A DNA stretch of 64,000 nucleotides from Luteimonas suaedae. GTDB lineage: Bacteria > Pseudomonadota > Gammaproteobacteria > Xanthomonadales > Xanthomonadaceae. This document shows positions 43,234 through 52,767 of the stretch, piece by piece. Each line of letters begins with the position of its first letter. Position 1 is the first letter of the stretch. The stretch covers positions 558,001 through 622,000 of the forward strand of contig NZ_VSSP01000001.1 in the NCBI RefSeq assembly GCF_008312895.1, read 5' to 3'. Made by a program: the position numbers and the translations under genes. The notes under the pieces were generated by a model, which searched no databases, had not been told where the DNA came from, and saw only the letters and a list, made by a program, of their open reading frames with translations.

Positions 43234-45591
43234 ATGCCGACACGACGTGGATTCCTGCAAGGCGCCATCGCCCTGGCGCTGTTCGGCGCGAGCGGAGGGG
43301 CCAGGTCGGCGCACGCGCGTGCCGGCAACTTCGCGCTGCCTGCTGACAGCCGCGTGCGCGCCGATCTGACCCACCACGTCGACGTGTTCATCGGCACCGG
43401 CGGCCACGGCCACACCTTTCCCGGCGCCACGCTGCCGTTCGGCATGGTGCAACTCAGCCCGGACACCTACAACGCGGCCTGGGACGCATGCAGCGGCTAC
43501 CACGCGTCCGACGGCTCGATCATGGGCTTCTCGCATACCCACCTGTCCGGCACCGGCATCGGCGACATGCTCGACTTCCTGGTCGTGCCGCGGACCGGTG
43601 AGGTCAGGCTGCAGCCCGGCCCGCCGGACGCCCCGGAGACCGGCTACCGCTCACGCTACGACCACGCCGACGAGGCCGCCTCGCCGGGCTATTACCGGGT
43701 GCTGTTGAAGGACACCGGCATCCACGCCGAACTGACCACCACCGCGCGCGCCGGCCTGCACCGCTATCACTTCCCCAAGGGCCGGCCCGGCCACCTGCTG
43801 CTGGACCTGTGCCACGGCTTCCAGGACAACCCGTCCACCCCGACACGGGTCAGCGGCGCGCAGTTGCGTATCGCCGACGAACGCACCGTCACCGGCGGCC
43901 GTCGCGTCCACCAATGGGCGAAGGGCCGCTACCTCTTCTTCGCGATGCGGCTGTCGCGTCCATTTACACGGGCGCAGCTGTATAGCGACGATCGGCCGCT
44001 GGCCGAAGATGCGCGCCAGGTCGACGGCACCCGGCTGAAGGCGGCCCTGCACTTCCCGGATGCCGACGCCGCGCCGCTGCTGGTCAAGGTCGGCATCTCC
44101 GCGGTCAGCGCCGAGAACGCGTTGGCGAACCTCGACGCCGAGTTGCCGGACTTCGACTTCGCCCGCGTGCACGCCGAGGCGACCGCCGCCTGGGAGCAGG
44201 CGCTGGCGCGGGTGCGCATCGAGACCGGCGACAGCGATACCGACGACGACTCTCAGCGGCGCATCTTCTACACCGGCCTGTACCACGCGCTGCTGGCGCC
44301 GACGCTGTTCAGCGACGTGGATAGCCGCTACCGCGGCATGGACCTGCAGGTGCACACGCTGCCGGAAGGTGCCCGCAACTACAGTACCTACTCGCTGTGG
44401 GACACCTACCGCGCGCTGCACCCGCTGCTGACCCTGGTACAGCCGGAGCGCGTTCCCGACCTGATGCAGGGCCTGGTGCGCGGTGCGGCGGAATGCCCGG
44501 ACGGCGTCGGCATCTGGCCGCTGCAGGGCGTGGAGACCGGCACCATGATCGGCTACCACTCGGCGGTGGTCCTGGCCGAAGCGCACGCCAAGGGCTTCGG
44601 CGGCATCGACTACGCCGCTGCCTGGCCGCTGTACCGCAAGCGCGCGATGGACGACGACTTCCACGGTCTGCCGTACTACCGCCGGCTCGGCTACATCCCC
44701 AGCGACCAGGTCGACGAAGCGGCCAGCCGCACCCTGGAATACGCCTATGACGACTGGGCCTGCGCGCACCTGGCGCGGGCGGCCGGCGCCGAGGACGACC
44801 ACCGCGCTCTGCTGGACCGCTCGCGCAACTATCGCAACCTGTTCAACCAGGACAGCGGCTTCATCCAGCCGCGGCTGGAGGACGGCAGCTGGGCCACGCC
44901 GTTCGACCCGCGCGCGCTCGGCCACACGGAGCGCTGGCACGACTTCACCGAATCCAACGCCTGGCAGGCCACCTTCCTCAACCAGCACGACCTGTACGGT
45001 TACATGGAACTGTTCGGCGGCCGCGACGGCTTCGTGCGCAAGCTCGACGAACTGTTCAGCACGAGCTCCGAGCTGCCGGCCGGCGCCCCGCCGGACATCG
45101 ACGGCATGGTCGGCCAGTACGCGCACGGCAACGAGCCCAGCCACCATGTCGCCTACCTCTACGCCTACGCCGGGCAACCGTGGAAGACGCAGGCCATGGT
45201 GCGCCGGCTGCTGCGCGAGCAGTACCGCGACGCGCGCGACGGGCTGGCGGGCAACGAGGACTGCGGACAGATGAGCGCCTGGTTCGTGTTGAGCGCACTG
45301 GGCTTCTACCCGGTCGATCCGGTCAGTGGCAACTATGTGCTCGGCAGTCCCCTGTTCCGCCGTGCGGAACTGGATGTCGGCGGCGGCCGCGTCCTGCGCA
45401 TCGTCGCCCGCCGCAACGACGCGCAGAACGTCTACGTGCAACGCGTGCGCTGGAACGGCGAGCCGTATGAGCGCAGTTGGCTGCGCCACGCCGACCTGGC
45501 GGCCGGTGGCACGTTGGAATTCGAGATGGGGCCGGAGCCCAACCGGGATTTCGGCAGCAGTCCGGAGGACCTGCCGCCGTCATTCGTTTGA
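43234..45591 (+). CDS. GH92 exo-alpha-mannosidase
   Basis: Calcium-dependent exo-alpha-mannosidase that trims alpha-1,2/1,3 (or related) mannose from high-mannose or complex N-glycans. The 785-aa protein has a Tat-like signal (TRRGFLQGAIALALFGASGG) and the two-domain GH92 structure. Family motifs are VFIGTGGHGHTFPGATLPFGMVQ, FSHTHLSGTG, YSLWDTYRALHPL, GNEPSHHVAYLYAY and GNEDCGQMSAWFVLSALGFYPV, which includes the catalytic-base region. Start at 43234 follows CGAGGA. Linkage specificity cannot be read from sequence. Confidence 0.94.
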   Translation: MPTRRGFLQGAIALALFGASGGARSAHARAGNFALPADSRVRADLTHHVDVFIGTGGHGHTFPGATLPFGMVQLSPDTYNAAWDACSGYHASDGSIMGFSHTHLSGTGIGDMLDFLVVPRTGEVRLQPGPPDAPETGYRSRYDHADEAASPGYYRVLLKDTGIHAELTTTARAGLHRYHFPKGRPGHLLLDLCHGFQDNPSTPTRVSGAQLRIADERTVTGGRRVHQWAKGRYLFFAMRLSRPFTRAQLYSDDRPLAEDARQVDGTRLKAALHFPDADAAPLLVKVGISAVSAENALANLDAELPDFDFARVHAEATAAWEQALARVRIETGDSDTDDDSQRRIFYTGLYHALLAPTLFSDVDSRYRGMDLQVHTLPEGARNYSTYSLWDTYRALHPLLTLVQPERVPDLMQGLVRGAAECPDGVGIWPLQGVETGTMIGYHSAVVLAEAHAKGFGGIDYAAAWPLYRKRAMDDDFHGLPYYRRLGYIPSDQVDEAASRTLEYAYDDWACAHLARAAGAEDDHRALLDRSRNYRNLFNQDSGFIQPRLEDGSWATPFDPRALGHTERWHDFTESNAWQATFLNQHDLYGYMELFGGRDGFVRKLDELFSTSSELPAGAPPDIDGMVGQYAHGNEPSHHVAYLYAYAGQPWKTQAMVRRLLREQYRDARDGLAGNEDCGQMSAWFVLSALGFYPVDPVSGNYVLGSPLFRRAELDVGGGRVLRIVARRNDAQNVYVQRVRWNGEPYERSWLRHADLAAGGTLEFEMGPEPNRDFGSSPEDLPPSFV

Positions 45592-45637
45592 GTGCCAGGA
45601 GGTGAGTCGTGAGCGGATAAGGCTTAGTGCTTTGCTT

Positions 45638-45732
45638 CCCCCTTTGCAAAGGGGGATTGAGGGGGATTTGCTTTTGCTCTTCAGAAGCAACAGCAAGAGC
45701 AAATCCCCCGTCGCCCCCTTTGCAAAAGGGGG
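45638..45732. repeat. Long inverted repeat (MITE-like)
   Basis: About 41-bp imperfect arms (45638-45678 and 45692-45732), each containing CCCCCTTTGCAAA and GGGGGATTTGCT modules; a further CCCCCTTTGCAAAAGG copy lies at 45773-45788. This repeat type recurs in Xanthomonadaceae genomes. Fills the GH92-GH35 gap (212 nt). Confidence 0.75.
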
Positions 45733-45803
45733 CAAAAGCAAAAGCGTTCCACCTCCCACCTCTCCTCCCCGCCCCCTTTGCAAAAGGCCCTAAAGAGACG
45801 TCC

Positions 45804-47642
45804 ATGTTACGCAACATCCTCACATCACTCGTCATTGCACTCGCGTTGACAACACCAGTCACAGGAATCGCTGCCGACGCTTGGCCGGCGTTCTCCACCC
45901 ATGGCAGTCACTTCACCCGCGACGGCGAGCCCTACCAGATCATTTCAGGCGCGATCCATTTCCAGCGCATTCCGCGCGAGTACTGGAAGAACCGCCTGCA
46001 GAAGGCGCGGGCGCTCGGCCTGAACACGGTGGAGACCTACGTCTTCTGGAACCGGGTGGAGCCGCGGCGCGGCGAGTTCGACTTCCGCGGCGACAACGAC
46101 GTCGCCGCCTTCGTGCGCGAGGCCGCCGCGCAGGGCCTGAACGTGATCCTGCGCCCCGGCCCCTACGTCTGCGCCGAATGGGAAGCCGGCGGCTATCCGG
46201 CCTGGCTGTTCGCCGAGCCCGGCATGCGCGTACGCAGCCGCGATCCGCGCTTCCTCGCCGCCAGCGGTGCCTACCTGAAGGCCGTCGCCGACCAGGTGCG
46301 CCCGCTGCTCAACGGCAACGGCGGCCCGATCGTCGCAGTACAGGTCGAGAACGAGTACGGCTCCTACGACGACGACCAGGCCTATATGCAGGCCAACCAC
46401 GAACTGTTCGTGCAGGCCGGCTTCGACGAGACCCTGCTGTTCACCTCCGATGGCGCCGACATGCTCGCCAACGGCGCCCTGCCCGGCACGCTGGCGGTGG
46501 TGAACTTCTCCCCCGGCGAAGCCAGGAGCGCATTCGAGAAACTGGAGCAGTTCCAGCCGGGCCGGCCGCGCATGGTCGGCGAATACTGGGCCGGCTGGTT
46601 CGACCATTGGGGCAAGCCGCACGCCGATACCGATGCCAAGAAACAAGCCGAGGAACTGGAATGGATGCTGCGGCAGGGCCATTCCGTGAACCTGTACATG
46701 TTCATCGGCGGCACCAGTTTCGGTTTCATGAACGGCGCCAACTTCCAGGGCAATCCCGACGACCACTACGCGCCGCAGACCACCAGCTACGACTACGACG
46801 CGGCGCTGGACGAGGCCGGCCGGCCGACGCCGAAGTTCGCGCTGTTCCGCGACGCCATCGCGCGCGCGACCGGCATGCAGCCGCCGCCGCTGCCGGCGCC
46901 GGTGCACTTCGCCGCACTGCCGCAGGTGGCGCTGCACGAATCGGCCTCGCTGTGGGACAACCTTCCCGAACCGGTCGCCAGCGAAACCCCGTTGCCGATG
47001 GAGGCCTATGGCCAGGACTACGGCTACATCCTCTACCGCACCACCGTGACGGGGCCGCGCAAAGGCGAGTTGTACCTGGGCGAGGTGCGCGATCACGCGC
47101 GCGTCTACCTCGACCGCAAGCCGGCCGGCAGCGTCGAGCGCCGATTGAAGCAGGTGTCGGTGGCGCTGGACGTGCCGGCCGGAACCCACACCCTCGACGT
47201 GCTGGTCGAGAACAGCGGACGCATCAACTACGGCCCGCGCATGGCCGATGGCCGCGCCGGGCTGGTCGACCCGGTGCTGCTGGACGGCGAACGACTGCGG
47301 GGCTGGCAGGCGTTCCCGCTGCCGATGCGTTCGCCCGACACGCTGCGAGGCTGGACCACGGCCAAGGTGGAAGGCCCGGCGTTCCACCGCGGCAGCTTGC
47401 GCATCGACGCCCCGGCCGACACCTGGCTCGACATGGACGCGTTCAGCAAGGGCTTCGCCTGGGCCAACGGCCGCAACCTGGGCCGCCACTGGAACATCGG
47501 CCCGCAACGGGGGCTGTATTTCCCGGCACCGTGGCAACGGCGCGGCGACAACCAGGTGGTCGTGTTCGATCTGGACAGCGTCGACGCCGCCAGCATCCGT
47601 GGTGCCCCCGAGCCGCTATGGAGCGACCCCGGACATGATTGA
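45804..47642 (+). CDS. GH35 beta-galactosidase
   Basis: Removes terminal beta-galactose. The 612-aa exported protein (signal ending GIAA) has the GH35 barrel start ISGAIHFQRIPREYWKNRL, LRPGPYVCAEWEAGGYPAWL, acid/base Glu184 in VENEYGSY and nucleophile Glu260 in VGEYWAGW. C-terminal beta domains with a jelly roll (FAWANGRNLGRHWNIGPQ) follow. In plant N-glycans it would remove the beta-1,3-galactose of Lewis a antennae, agreeing with the fucosidases next to it. The start is the first ATG after the repeat. Confidence 0.93.
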   Translation: MLRNILTSLVIALALTTPVTGIAADAWPAFSTHGSHFTRDGEPYQIISGAIHFQRIPREYWKNRLQKARALGLNTVETYVFWNRVEPRRGEFDFRGDNDVAAFVREAAAQGLNVILRPGPYVCAEWEAGGYPAWLFAEPGMRVRSRDPRFLAASGAYLKAVADQVRPLLNGNGGPIVAVQVENEYGSYDDDQAYMQANHELFVQAGFDETLLFTSDGADMLANGALPGTLAVVNFSPGEARSAFEKLEQFQPGRPRMVGEYWAGWFDHWGKPHADTDAKKQAEELEWMLRQGHSVNLYMFIGGTSFGFMNGANFQGNPDDHYAPQTTSYDYDAALDEAGRPTPKFALFRDAIARATGMQPPPLPAPVHFAALPQVALHESASLWDNLPEPVASETPLPMEAYGQDYGYILYRTTVTGPRKGELYLGEVRDHARVYLDRKPAGSVERRLKQVSVALDVPAGTHTLDVLVENSGRINYGPRMADGRAGLVDPVLLDGERLRGWQAFPLPMRSPDTLRGWTTAKVEGPAFHRGSLRIDAPADTWLDMDAFSKGFAWANGRNLGRHWNIGPQRGLYFPAPWQRRGDNQVVVFDLDSVDAASIRGAPEPLWSDPGHD

Positions 47643-47662
47643 TCGACGGAACGACCGCCCTA

Positions 47663-47690
47663 GTAGGAGCGGCCCATGGCCGCGAAGCCG
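47663..47690. repeat. GTAG-type REP fragment
   Basis: GTAGGAGCGGCCCATGGCCGC with the hairpin GCGGCC-CAT-GGCCGC (47669-47683), a single REP unit in the 192-nt GH35-GH29 gap. Confidence 0.65.
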
Positions 47691-47834
47691 CGGGAGACTC
47701 CGACGGATCGACATCGATTCCCGGTACGTCCAGCCACGCCGGCATCGCGCGCATGACGCTCCTTCGGAACGGCCACCCACTGTTTTCGATCCACGCAGCC
47801 AACGGCTGCCCCCATCGTCCATGAGGTACTTCCG

Positions 47835-49217
47835 ATGTCCCGTCCCTTCCACTCCCTGATCGGCCGATTGGCCGTGCTTGCCCTGTCGCTCCTGGCCATG
47901 CCGCTGGCCGCCGCGCAGAACTTCTCCGATGTGCGGCCGTCGCCGCAACAAGTGGCTTGGCAGGAGCTGGAGTTCGGCGTGATCGTCCACTTCAATCCCA
48001 ACACCTGGCTGGACCAGGAATGGGGCGACGGCACCGCCAGCGCGTCGGTGTTCGACCCCGACCAGGTCGACCCCGGGCAATGGGCGCGCGCCGCCAAGGC
48101 GGCCGGCGCTAAGTACCTGATCCTGGTCGCCAAGCACCATGACGGCTTCGCCCTGTGGCCGACCGCGCAGAGCGAGTATTCGGTCAAGAACAGTCCGTGG
48201 CTGGGGGGCAAGGGCGACCTCGTCAGGATGACCAGCGAAGCGGTCCGCAAGGAAGGCATGGGCTTCGGCATCTACCTGTCGCCGTGGGACCGGCACGAGC
48301 CCAGGTACGCCGACGCCGAGGCCTACGACGAGTTCTACACGGCGCAGCTGGTGGAACTGGCGCTGCACTACGGGCCGATTACCGAATGGTGGCTGGACGG
48401 CGCCGGCAGCGCCGGCCACGTCTACGACTTCGACAAGTACATCGAGGAACTGCGCACCTATCAGCCGAACGCCATGGTGTTCGCCGACACGGCGCTGTTC
48501 GAGTACGGCGACATCCGCTGGGTCGGCAACGAGGACGGCTTCATCGTGGGCGAGAACTGGAACGTGATCGATCGCCACGGCTACCTGCGCTGGCGGCCGG
48601 TGGAGGTGGATACGCCGCTGCATCATCAGCAGTGGTTCTGGCATCCCGACAGCGACCAGACCCTCAAGAGCCTGGACGAGCTGGTGGAGATCTGGGAGAA
48701 GAGCGTGGGCCTGGGCGGACAGCTGGTGCTGGGCATCGCGCCGGACACCCGCGGCCTGCTCCCCGAAGCCGACGTGCAGCGGCTGCGCGAGCTGGGCGAA
48801 GCGATCCAGGCGCTGTACGGGCCGGCCAGCAATCTCGTGCCGGGCAACCTGAAAGACGCAGGCGCCGGCGCCGCGGCGACCGATGGCGACCGCGACACCT
48901 TCTGGAGCGCGCCGGACGGCTCGCACCACGCAACCCTGGAACTGAACTTCAAGCAGCCGGTGACCTTCGACAGTGCCCTGAGCATGGAATGGATCAACGC
49001 CGGCCAGCGCGTGCAGAAGTACGCGGTGGAGGCATGGCAGGACGGTCGGTGGGTGCGGCTGGCGCAGGCACAGGCGATCGGGCGGATGAAGATCGATCGT
49101 TTCGCCCCGGTCACCGCCTCGCGCGTACGCCTGAACATCCTGTCCAGTTCCGATCCGGTGCACATTCGCGAGTTCCAACTGTTCAACACCGGCAAGGGCG
49201 CTGCCGACGCACGGTGA
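47835..49217 (+). CDS. GH29 alpha-L-fucosidase with C-terminal discoidin-type domain
   Basis: The 460-aa exported enzyme (signal ending LAAAQ) is a compact GH29: WQELEFGVIVHFNPNTW, AKYLILVAKHHDGFALWPT, GFGIYLSPWDRHEP and nucleophile Asp188 in EWWLDGAG. A C-terminal F5/8-type carbohydrate-binding region follows (DGDRDTFWSAPDGSHHATLELNF). The architecture resembles the GH29-B subgroup specific for branched alpha-1,3/1,4-fucose as in Lewis epitopes. It follows GH35, which would need fucose removed first to access galactose in Lewis a. Specificity is an inference. Confidence 0.9.
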   Translation: MSRPFHSLIGRLAVLALSLLAMPLAAAQNFSDVRPSPQQVAWQELEFGVIVHFNPNTWLDQEWGDGTASASVFDPDQVDPGQWARAAKAAGAKYLILVAKHHDGFALWPTAQSEYSVKNSPWLGGKGDLVRMTSEAVRKEGMGFGIYLSPWDRHEPRYADAEAYDEFYTAQLVELALHYGPITEWWLDGAGSAGHVYDFDKYIEELRTYQPNAMVFADTALFEYGDIRWVGNEDGFIVGENWNVIDRHGYLRWRPVEVDTPLHHQQWFWHPDSDQTLKSLDELVEIWEKSVGLGGQLVLGIAPDTRGLLPEADVQRLRELGEAIQALYGPASNLVPGNLKDAGAGAAATDGDRDTFWSAPDGSHHATLELNFKQPVTFDSALSMEWINAGQRVQKYAVEAWQDGRWVRLAQAQAIGRMKIDRFAPVTASRVRLNILSSSDPVHIREFQLFNTGKGAADAR

Positions 49218-49270
49218 GCGCACCGCGACAGCTCCAGCGCCGTCCCGCCACATCGGAGACCAAAAGACGC

Positions 49271-50362
49271 ATGCATCCCGGACGAACCAATGCCCTGCCC
49301 GCCCTTCCGTTGCTCGCCGCCCTGGCCATGACATCGTGCGGCACCGCGCCCGTGCCCTCGCCCGTGGTGCTGAAAGAATTCGTCGCCACGCCGCCGCCGA
49401 CGCCGCAATGCCACGCATCCACCTTGGTCGAAACCCGCGACGGCACCCTGCTCGCCGCCTGGTTCGGTGGCGAGCGCGAGGGTGCGGCCGACGTGGGCAT
49501 CTGGCTCGCGCGCCGCGGCGCCGAAGGCTGGCAACCGCCGCGGCGCGTGGCCGACGGCATGCAGGACGATGGCCAGCCGCAGCCGGCGTGGAATCCGGTA
49601 CTGTTCCAGCCCGAACAAGGCCCGCTGCAGCTGTACTACATGGTCGGCCCGAATCCGCGGCAGTGGTGGGGAATGCTTACCGTCTCCTCCGACGACGGCA
49701 TGCATTGGTCGGCGCCCCGGCGCCTGCCCGACGGCATTCTCGGCCCGATCAAGAACAAGCCGCTGCAGCTGCCCGACGGCCGCATCCTCGCCCCGAGCAG
49801 CAGCGAGGACGGAGCCGACGGCTGGCGCGTGCACATTGAAACCAGCGACGACAACGGCCTGCACTGGCGGCGCGGCGCGGCGCTCAATGATCCGGCGCGG
49901 ATCGGTGCGATCCAACCCAGCCTGCTGCGCCATCGCGACGGCCGCCTGCAGGCGCTCGGACGCAGCAAACAGGACCGGGTATTCAGCGTCGTCTCCAATG
50001 ACGACGGCGCCACCTGGGGCCCGATGACATTGCTGGACATCGAAAACCCCAACTCCGGCACCGATGCGGTGATGCTGCGCGACGGCCGCGCGTTGCTGGT
50101 CTATAACCCGACCCTGGCCGGCGAGGACTGGTGGGACGGCCGCGGCGTACTGGCGGTGGCGCTGTCGGACGACGGCGTGCATTGGCGGCGGGTGTTGACG
50201 CTCGAGGACAGTCCCAAGGACGAATTCTCCTATCCGGCGGTCATCCAGACCCGTGACGGGTTGGTACACGTCAGCTACACGTGGAAACGTCAGCGGATCA
50301 AACATGTGGTGCTGGATCCGCGCCTTCTGTCAGCGCCGATGCCGGAGGCGGGCGATTCGTAG
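49271..50362 (+). CDS. Sialidase-fold (Asp-box propeller) lipoprotein
   Basis: The 363-aa lipoprotein (LAALAMTSC) is a six-bladed propeller of the bacterial neuraminidase-like family, with CHASTLVETRDGTLLAAWFGG near the N-terminus and four Asp boxes (SSDDGMHW, TSDDNGLHW, SNDDGATW, LSDDGVHW). The FRIP motif of true sialidases is not visible, and plant N-glycans contain no sialic acid, so sialidase activity should not be assumed. It is the last glycan-operon enzyme on this strand, 53 nt after GH29. The natural substrate is unknown. Confidence 0.8.
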   Translation: MHPGRTNALPALPLLAALAMTSCGTAPVPSPVVLKEFVATPPPTPQCHASTLVETRDGTLLAAWFGGEREGAADVGIWLARRGAEGWQPPRRVADGMQDDGQPQPAWNPVLFQPEQGPLQLYYMVGPNPRQWWGMLTVSSDDGMHWSAPRRLPDGILGPIKNKPLQLPDGRILAPSSSEDGADGWRVHIETSDDNGLHWRRGAALNDPARIGAIQPSLLRHRDGRLQALGRSKQDRVFSVVSNDDGATWGPMTLLDIENPNSGTDAVMLRDGRALLVYNPTLAGEDWWDGRGVLAVALSDDGVHWRRVLTLEDSPKDEFSYPAVIQTRDGLVHVSYTWKRQRIKHVVLDPRLLSAPMPEAGDS

Positions 50363-50540
50363 CGGCCCGCTGCAGGCGCCTGCACTGCCACCCGCTTGGC
50401 GGCTATCCTTCGGCAGCCGGCACCTCGCCATGCACAGCCCATTTGGCCGCTGGCATGCGCCACATCGGCGGCCGGCGCGCAAGCGCGGCGGACGGGTCGG
50501 CACGACTTGCGGGGATCTCCCGTTTGACGCACGATACGGG

Positions 50541-50558
50541 AGTTGTATCGATCCAAAC
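50541..50558. promoter_or_regulatory. LacI-type operator of the second lacI gene
   Basis: AGTTGTATCGATCCAAAC matches the palindrome at 29740-29757 at 15 of 18 positions, with an identical right half. It lies 16 nt upstream of the lacI start and 11 nt after TTGACG (50524-50529), positioned for autorepression. Confidence 0.72.
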
Positions 50559-50573
50559 TGGACGGATGGCGCC

Positions 50574-51614
50574 TTGGAAAAATCGCGCAGGATCACCTTG
50601 AACGACATCGCACACGCTTGCGGGGTTTCGCGCGCGACGGTGTCGCTGGTGCTGCGCCGCAGCCCGCTGGTACATGCCGACACGCGCCGCCGGGTCGAGG
50701 CGGAAATGCTGCGTCAGGGCTACGTCTACAACCGCGCCGCCGCCAACCTGCGCCAGCGCGTGTCCACCACGGTGGCACTGGTCATCAACGACCTGTCGAA
50801 CCCGTTCTTCGCCGAGTTCGCCGCCGGCGTCGACGAGGCGCTCGGCACGAAGGGCTACGTCACACTGCTCGGCAGCAGCAACGAGTCGCCCGCGCGGCAG
50901 CGCCAGGTACTGGGTTCGCTGATCGAGCACCATCCGGCCGGGATCATCCTGTCGCCGGCCGAGAACAGCGACGTCGCCGACGTGGAACTGGCGATCGGCC
51001 GGCATGCGCCGCTGCTGGTCTTCAACCGCAAGCTGACCGGCACGCCGGATCCTGGTTTCGAGTACGACTTTCTCGGCCTCGACAATCGCGCCGGCGCGCG
51101 CGCGGCGACCAAGAGGCTGCTGGAGTTGGGTCACCGCCGTATCGCCTTCTATGGTGGCCACGCCGATTCCAGTTCCTGCCGCGAACGCCGCCTGGGCTAT
51201 CAGGACGCGTTGGGCGAGGCCGGCATTCCGGTCGATCCGAGCTTGATGATCGAAACCGCGCCGACCCGGCTCGAAGCCAATGCGCGCGCCGACGCATTGC
51301 TCGCCATCGATTCGGCGCCGACCGCCGCGGTCTGCTACAACGACGTGGTGGCGCTGGGCCTGATGCTGGCCCTGACCCGCCTGGGCCGCCATCCTGGCGT
51401 CGACTTCGCCGTGACCGGTTTCGACGACATCCCCGAAGCCGCGCTCGGCGTCCCGCCGCTGACCACGTTGAGCGCCGACCCGCGCGCGCGCGGGCGCCAG
51501 GCCGCCGAACTTCTCTTGCAGCGCGCCGCCGCGCCGTTGCTGCTGCGGCGATCGATCATCGTGCCCGTGCTGCTGACCGAACGAGAGAGTACCCCGCATG
51601 CGCCCGGCGCCTGA
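50574..51614 (+). CDS. LacI-family transcriptional repressor
   Basis: The 346-aa protein opens EKSRRITLNDIAHACGVSRATVSLVLRRSP, a LacI headpiece, then a sensor domain (TVALVINDLSNPFFAEFAAGVDEAL, ELGHRRIAFYGG, AVTGFDDIPEA, LTTLSADPR). No ATG is available before the headpiece; TTG at 50574 gives the expected N-terminus and lies just after an operator-like dyad, so the long upstream frame is not coding. It is the likely owner of the shared operator motif and precedes the PfkB kinase. Inducer unknown. Confidence 0.9.
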   Translation: MEKSRRITLNDIAHACGVSRATVSLVLRRSPLVHADTRRRVEAEMLRQGYVYNRAAANLRQRVSTTVALVINDLSNPFFAEFAAGVDEALGTKGYVTLLGSSNESPARQRQVLGSLIEHHPAGIILSPAENSDVADVELAIGRHAPLLVFNRKLTGTPDPGFEYDFLGLDNRAGARAATKRLLELGHRRIAFYGGHADSSSCRERRLGYQDALGEAGIPVDPSLMIETAPTRLEANARADALLAIDSAPTAAVCYNDVVALGLMLALTRLGRHPGVDFAVTGFDDIPEAALGVPPLTTLSADPRARGRQAAELLLQRAAAPLLLRRSIIVPVLLTERESTPHAPGA

Positions 51615-51644
51615 GTCTCGCAATCCACAACGAGCCCCTGATCG

Positions 51645-52640
51645 ATGAGCGCCGCCGACAACACCATTCTCTGCTTCGGCGAAGCGCTGATCGACTTCCT
51701 TGCCGGCGAGCCCGCCGAGGGCGAAGCCCGCACGTTTCGCCAGTTCGCCGGTGGCGCCCCGGCCAACGCCGCGGTCGCGGTGGCGAAACTGGGCGGCCGA
51801 TGCGAGTTCGTCGGCATGCTCGGCGAGGACATGTTCGGCGACTTCCTGCTGCACAGCCTGCGCGAAGCCGGCGTCGGCGTACGCTACGTACGCCGCACCG
51901 CCGCGGCGAAGACCGCGCTGGCCTTCGTCTCGCTGGACGCGCACGGCGAACGCAGCTTCAGCTTCTACCGCCCGCCCGCCGCCGACCTGCTGTTCCGCGA
52001 TACGGATTTCGACGCCGACTGCTTCGCCGCGGCCGGCATGTTCCATGCCTGCAGCAACAGCCTGACCGATGCCGGCATCGCCACGGCGACGCTGTCGGGC
52101 ATGGCCCGCGCGCGTGCCGCCGGCGCGCTCGTCAGCCTCGACCTGAACCTGCGCCCGGCGCTGTGGCCGGACGCGGCGCCGGCGCTGCCGATGCTGTGGA
52201 GCGCGCTCGAAGCCGCCGACCTGATCAAGCTGGCGCGCGAGGAACTCGAGTACCTGAAGGAAGGCCGTTTCGGCGACGACGACATCGTTGCCCGCCTGCT
52301 GCGCAGCGCACGCCTGGTGCTGGTCACCGACGGCGCAGCGCCGATGCGCTGGTTCGCACGTGGACGCAGCGGCGAACTGCCGACGATCGAGGTCAAGGCG
52401 GTCGACACCACCGCCGCCGGCGATGCCTTCATCGGCGGCCTGCTGTTGCAGCTTCAGCGCGACGGGGTCGATGCACGCACGCTCGATGCGTTTCTCGCCC
52501 AGCCGGCGGAACTCGAGCGCTGCGTGCGCTACGCTTCGGCCTGCGGCGCGCTGGCGGTGACCCGGCATGGTGCGTTCACCGCGCTGCCGACGCACGCGGA
52601 AGCGATGGCGCTGCTGGGTGCCGTTGCGGTGGCGGCGTAG
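51645..52640 (+). CDS. PfkB-family sugar kinase (fructokinase-like)
   Basis: The 331-aa cytoplasmic kinase has the ribokinase fold: ILCFGEALIDFLAGE at the start, FAGGAPANAAVAVAKLGG (first PfkB signature), SLDLNLRPALWP and the anion-hole/catalytic motif VDTTAAGDAFIGGLL with the catalytic Asp. FGEALID and NLRP are fructokinase-like; it may phosphorylate fructose or mannose/fucose-derived ketoses produced from the glycan. It follows lacI by 30 nt and probably shares its transcript. Confidence 0.88.
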   Translation: MSAADNTILCFGEALIDFLAGEPAEGEARTFRQFAGGAPANAAVAVAKLGGRCEFVGMLGEDMFGDFLLHSLREAGVGVRYVRRTAAAKTALAFVSLDAHGERSFSFYRPPAADLLFRDTDFDADCFAAAGMFHACSNSLTDAGIATATLSGMARARAAGALVSLDLNLRPALWPDAAPALPMLWSALEAADLIKLAREELEYLKEGRFGDDDIVARLLRSARLVLVTDGAAPMRWFARGRSGELPTIEVKAVDTTAAGDAFIGGLLLQLQRDGVDARTLDAFLAQPAELERCVRYASACGALAVTRHGAFTALPTHAEAMALLGAVAVAA

Positions 52641-52767
52641 CAATGAAGCCGGTCCCGCCGCTGCCCGCATCCGATGACGCGCGATCGAGGCAGGCTGCGC
52701 TCTACGGCACCGTCGGGTCGCGGCAGCGCCCGACGCGCGCCGGCAGCGGCGGCGAGGGAAGCGTCGC

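Noticed and set aside
49271..50362. Calling this gene a true sialidase (nanH)
   Set aside because: Asp boxes are present but the FRIP motif is not visible and the operon targets a glycan that normally lacks sialic acid.
50253..50573. An N-terminal extension of the second LacI protein by 107 residues
   Set aside because: It overlaps the end of the sialidase-fold gene and includes the operator; the TTG at 50574 gives the standard LacI N-terminus.
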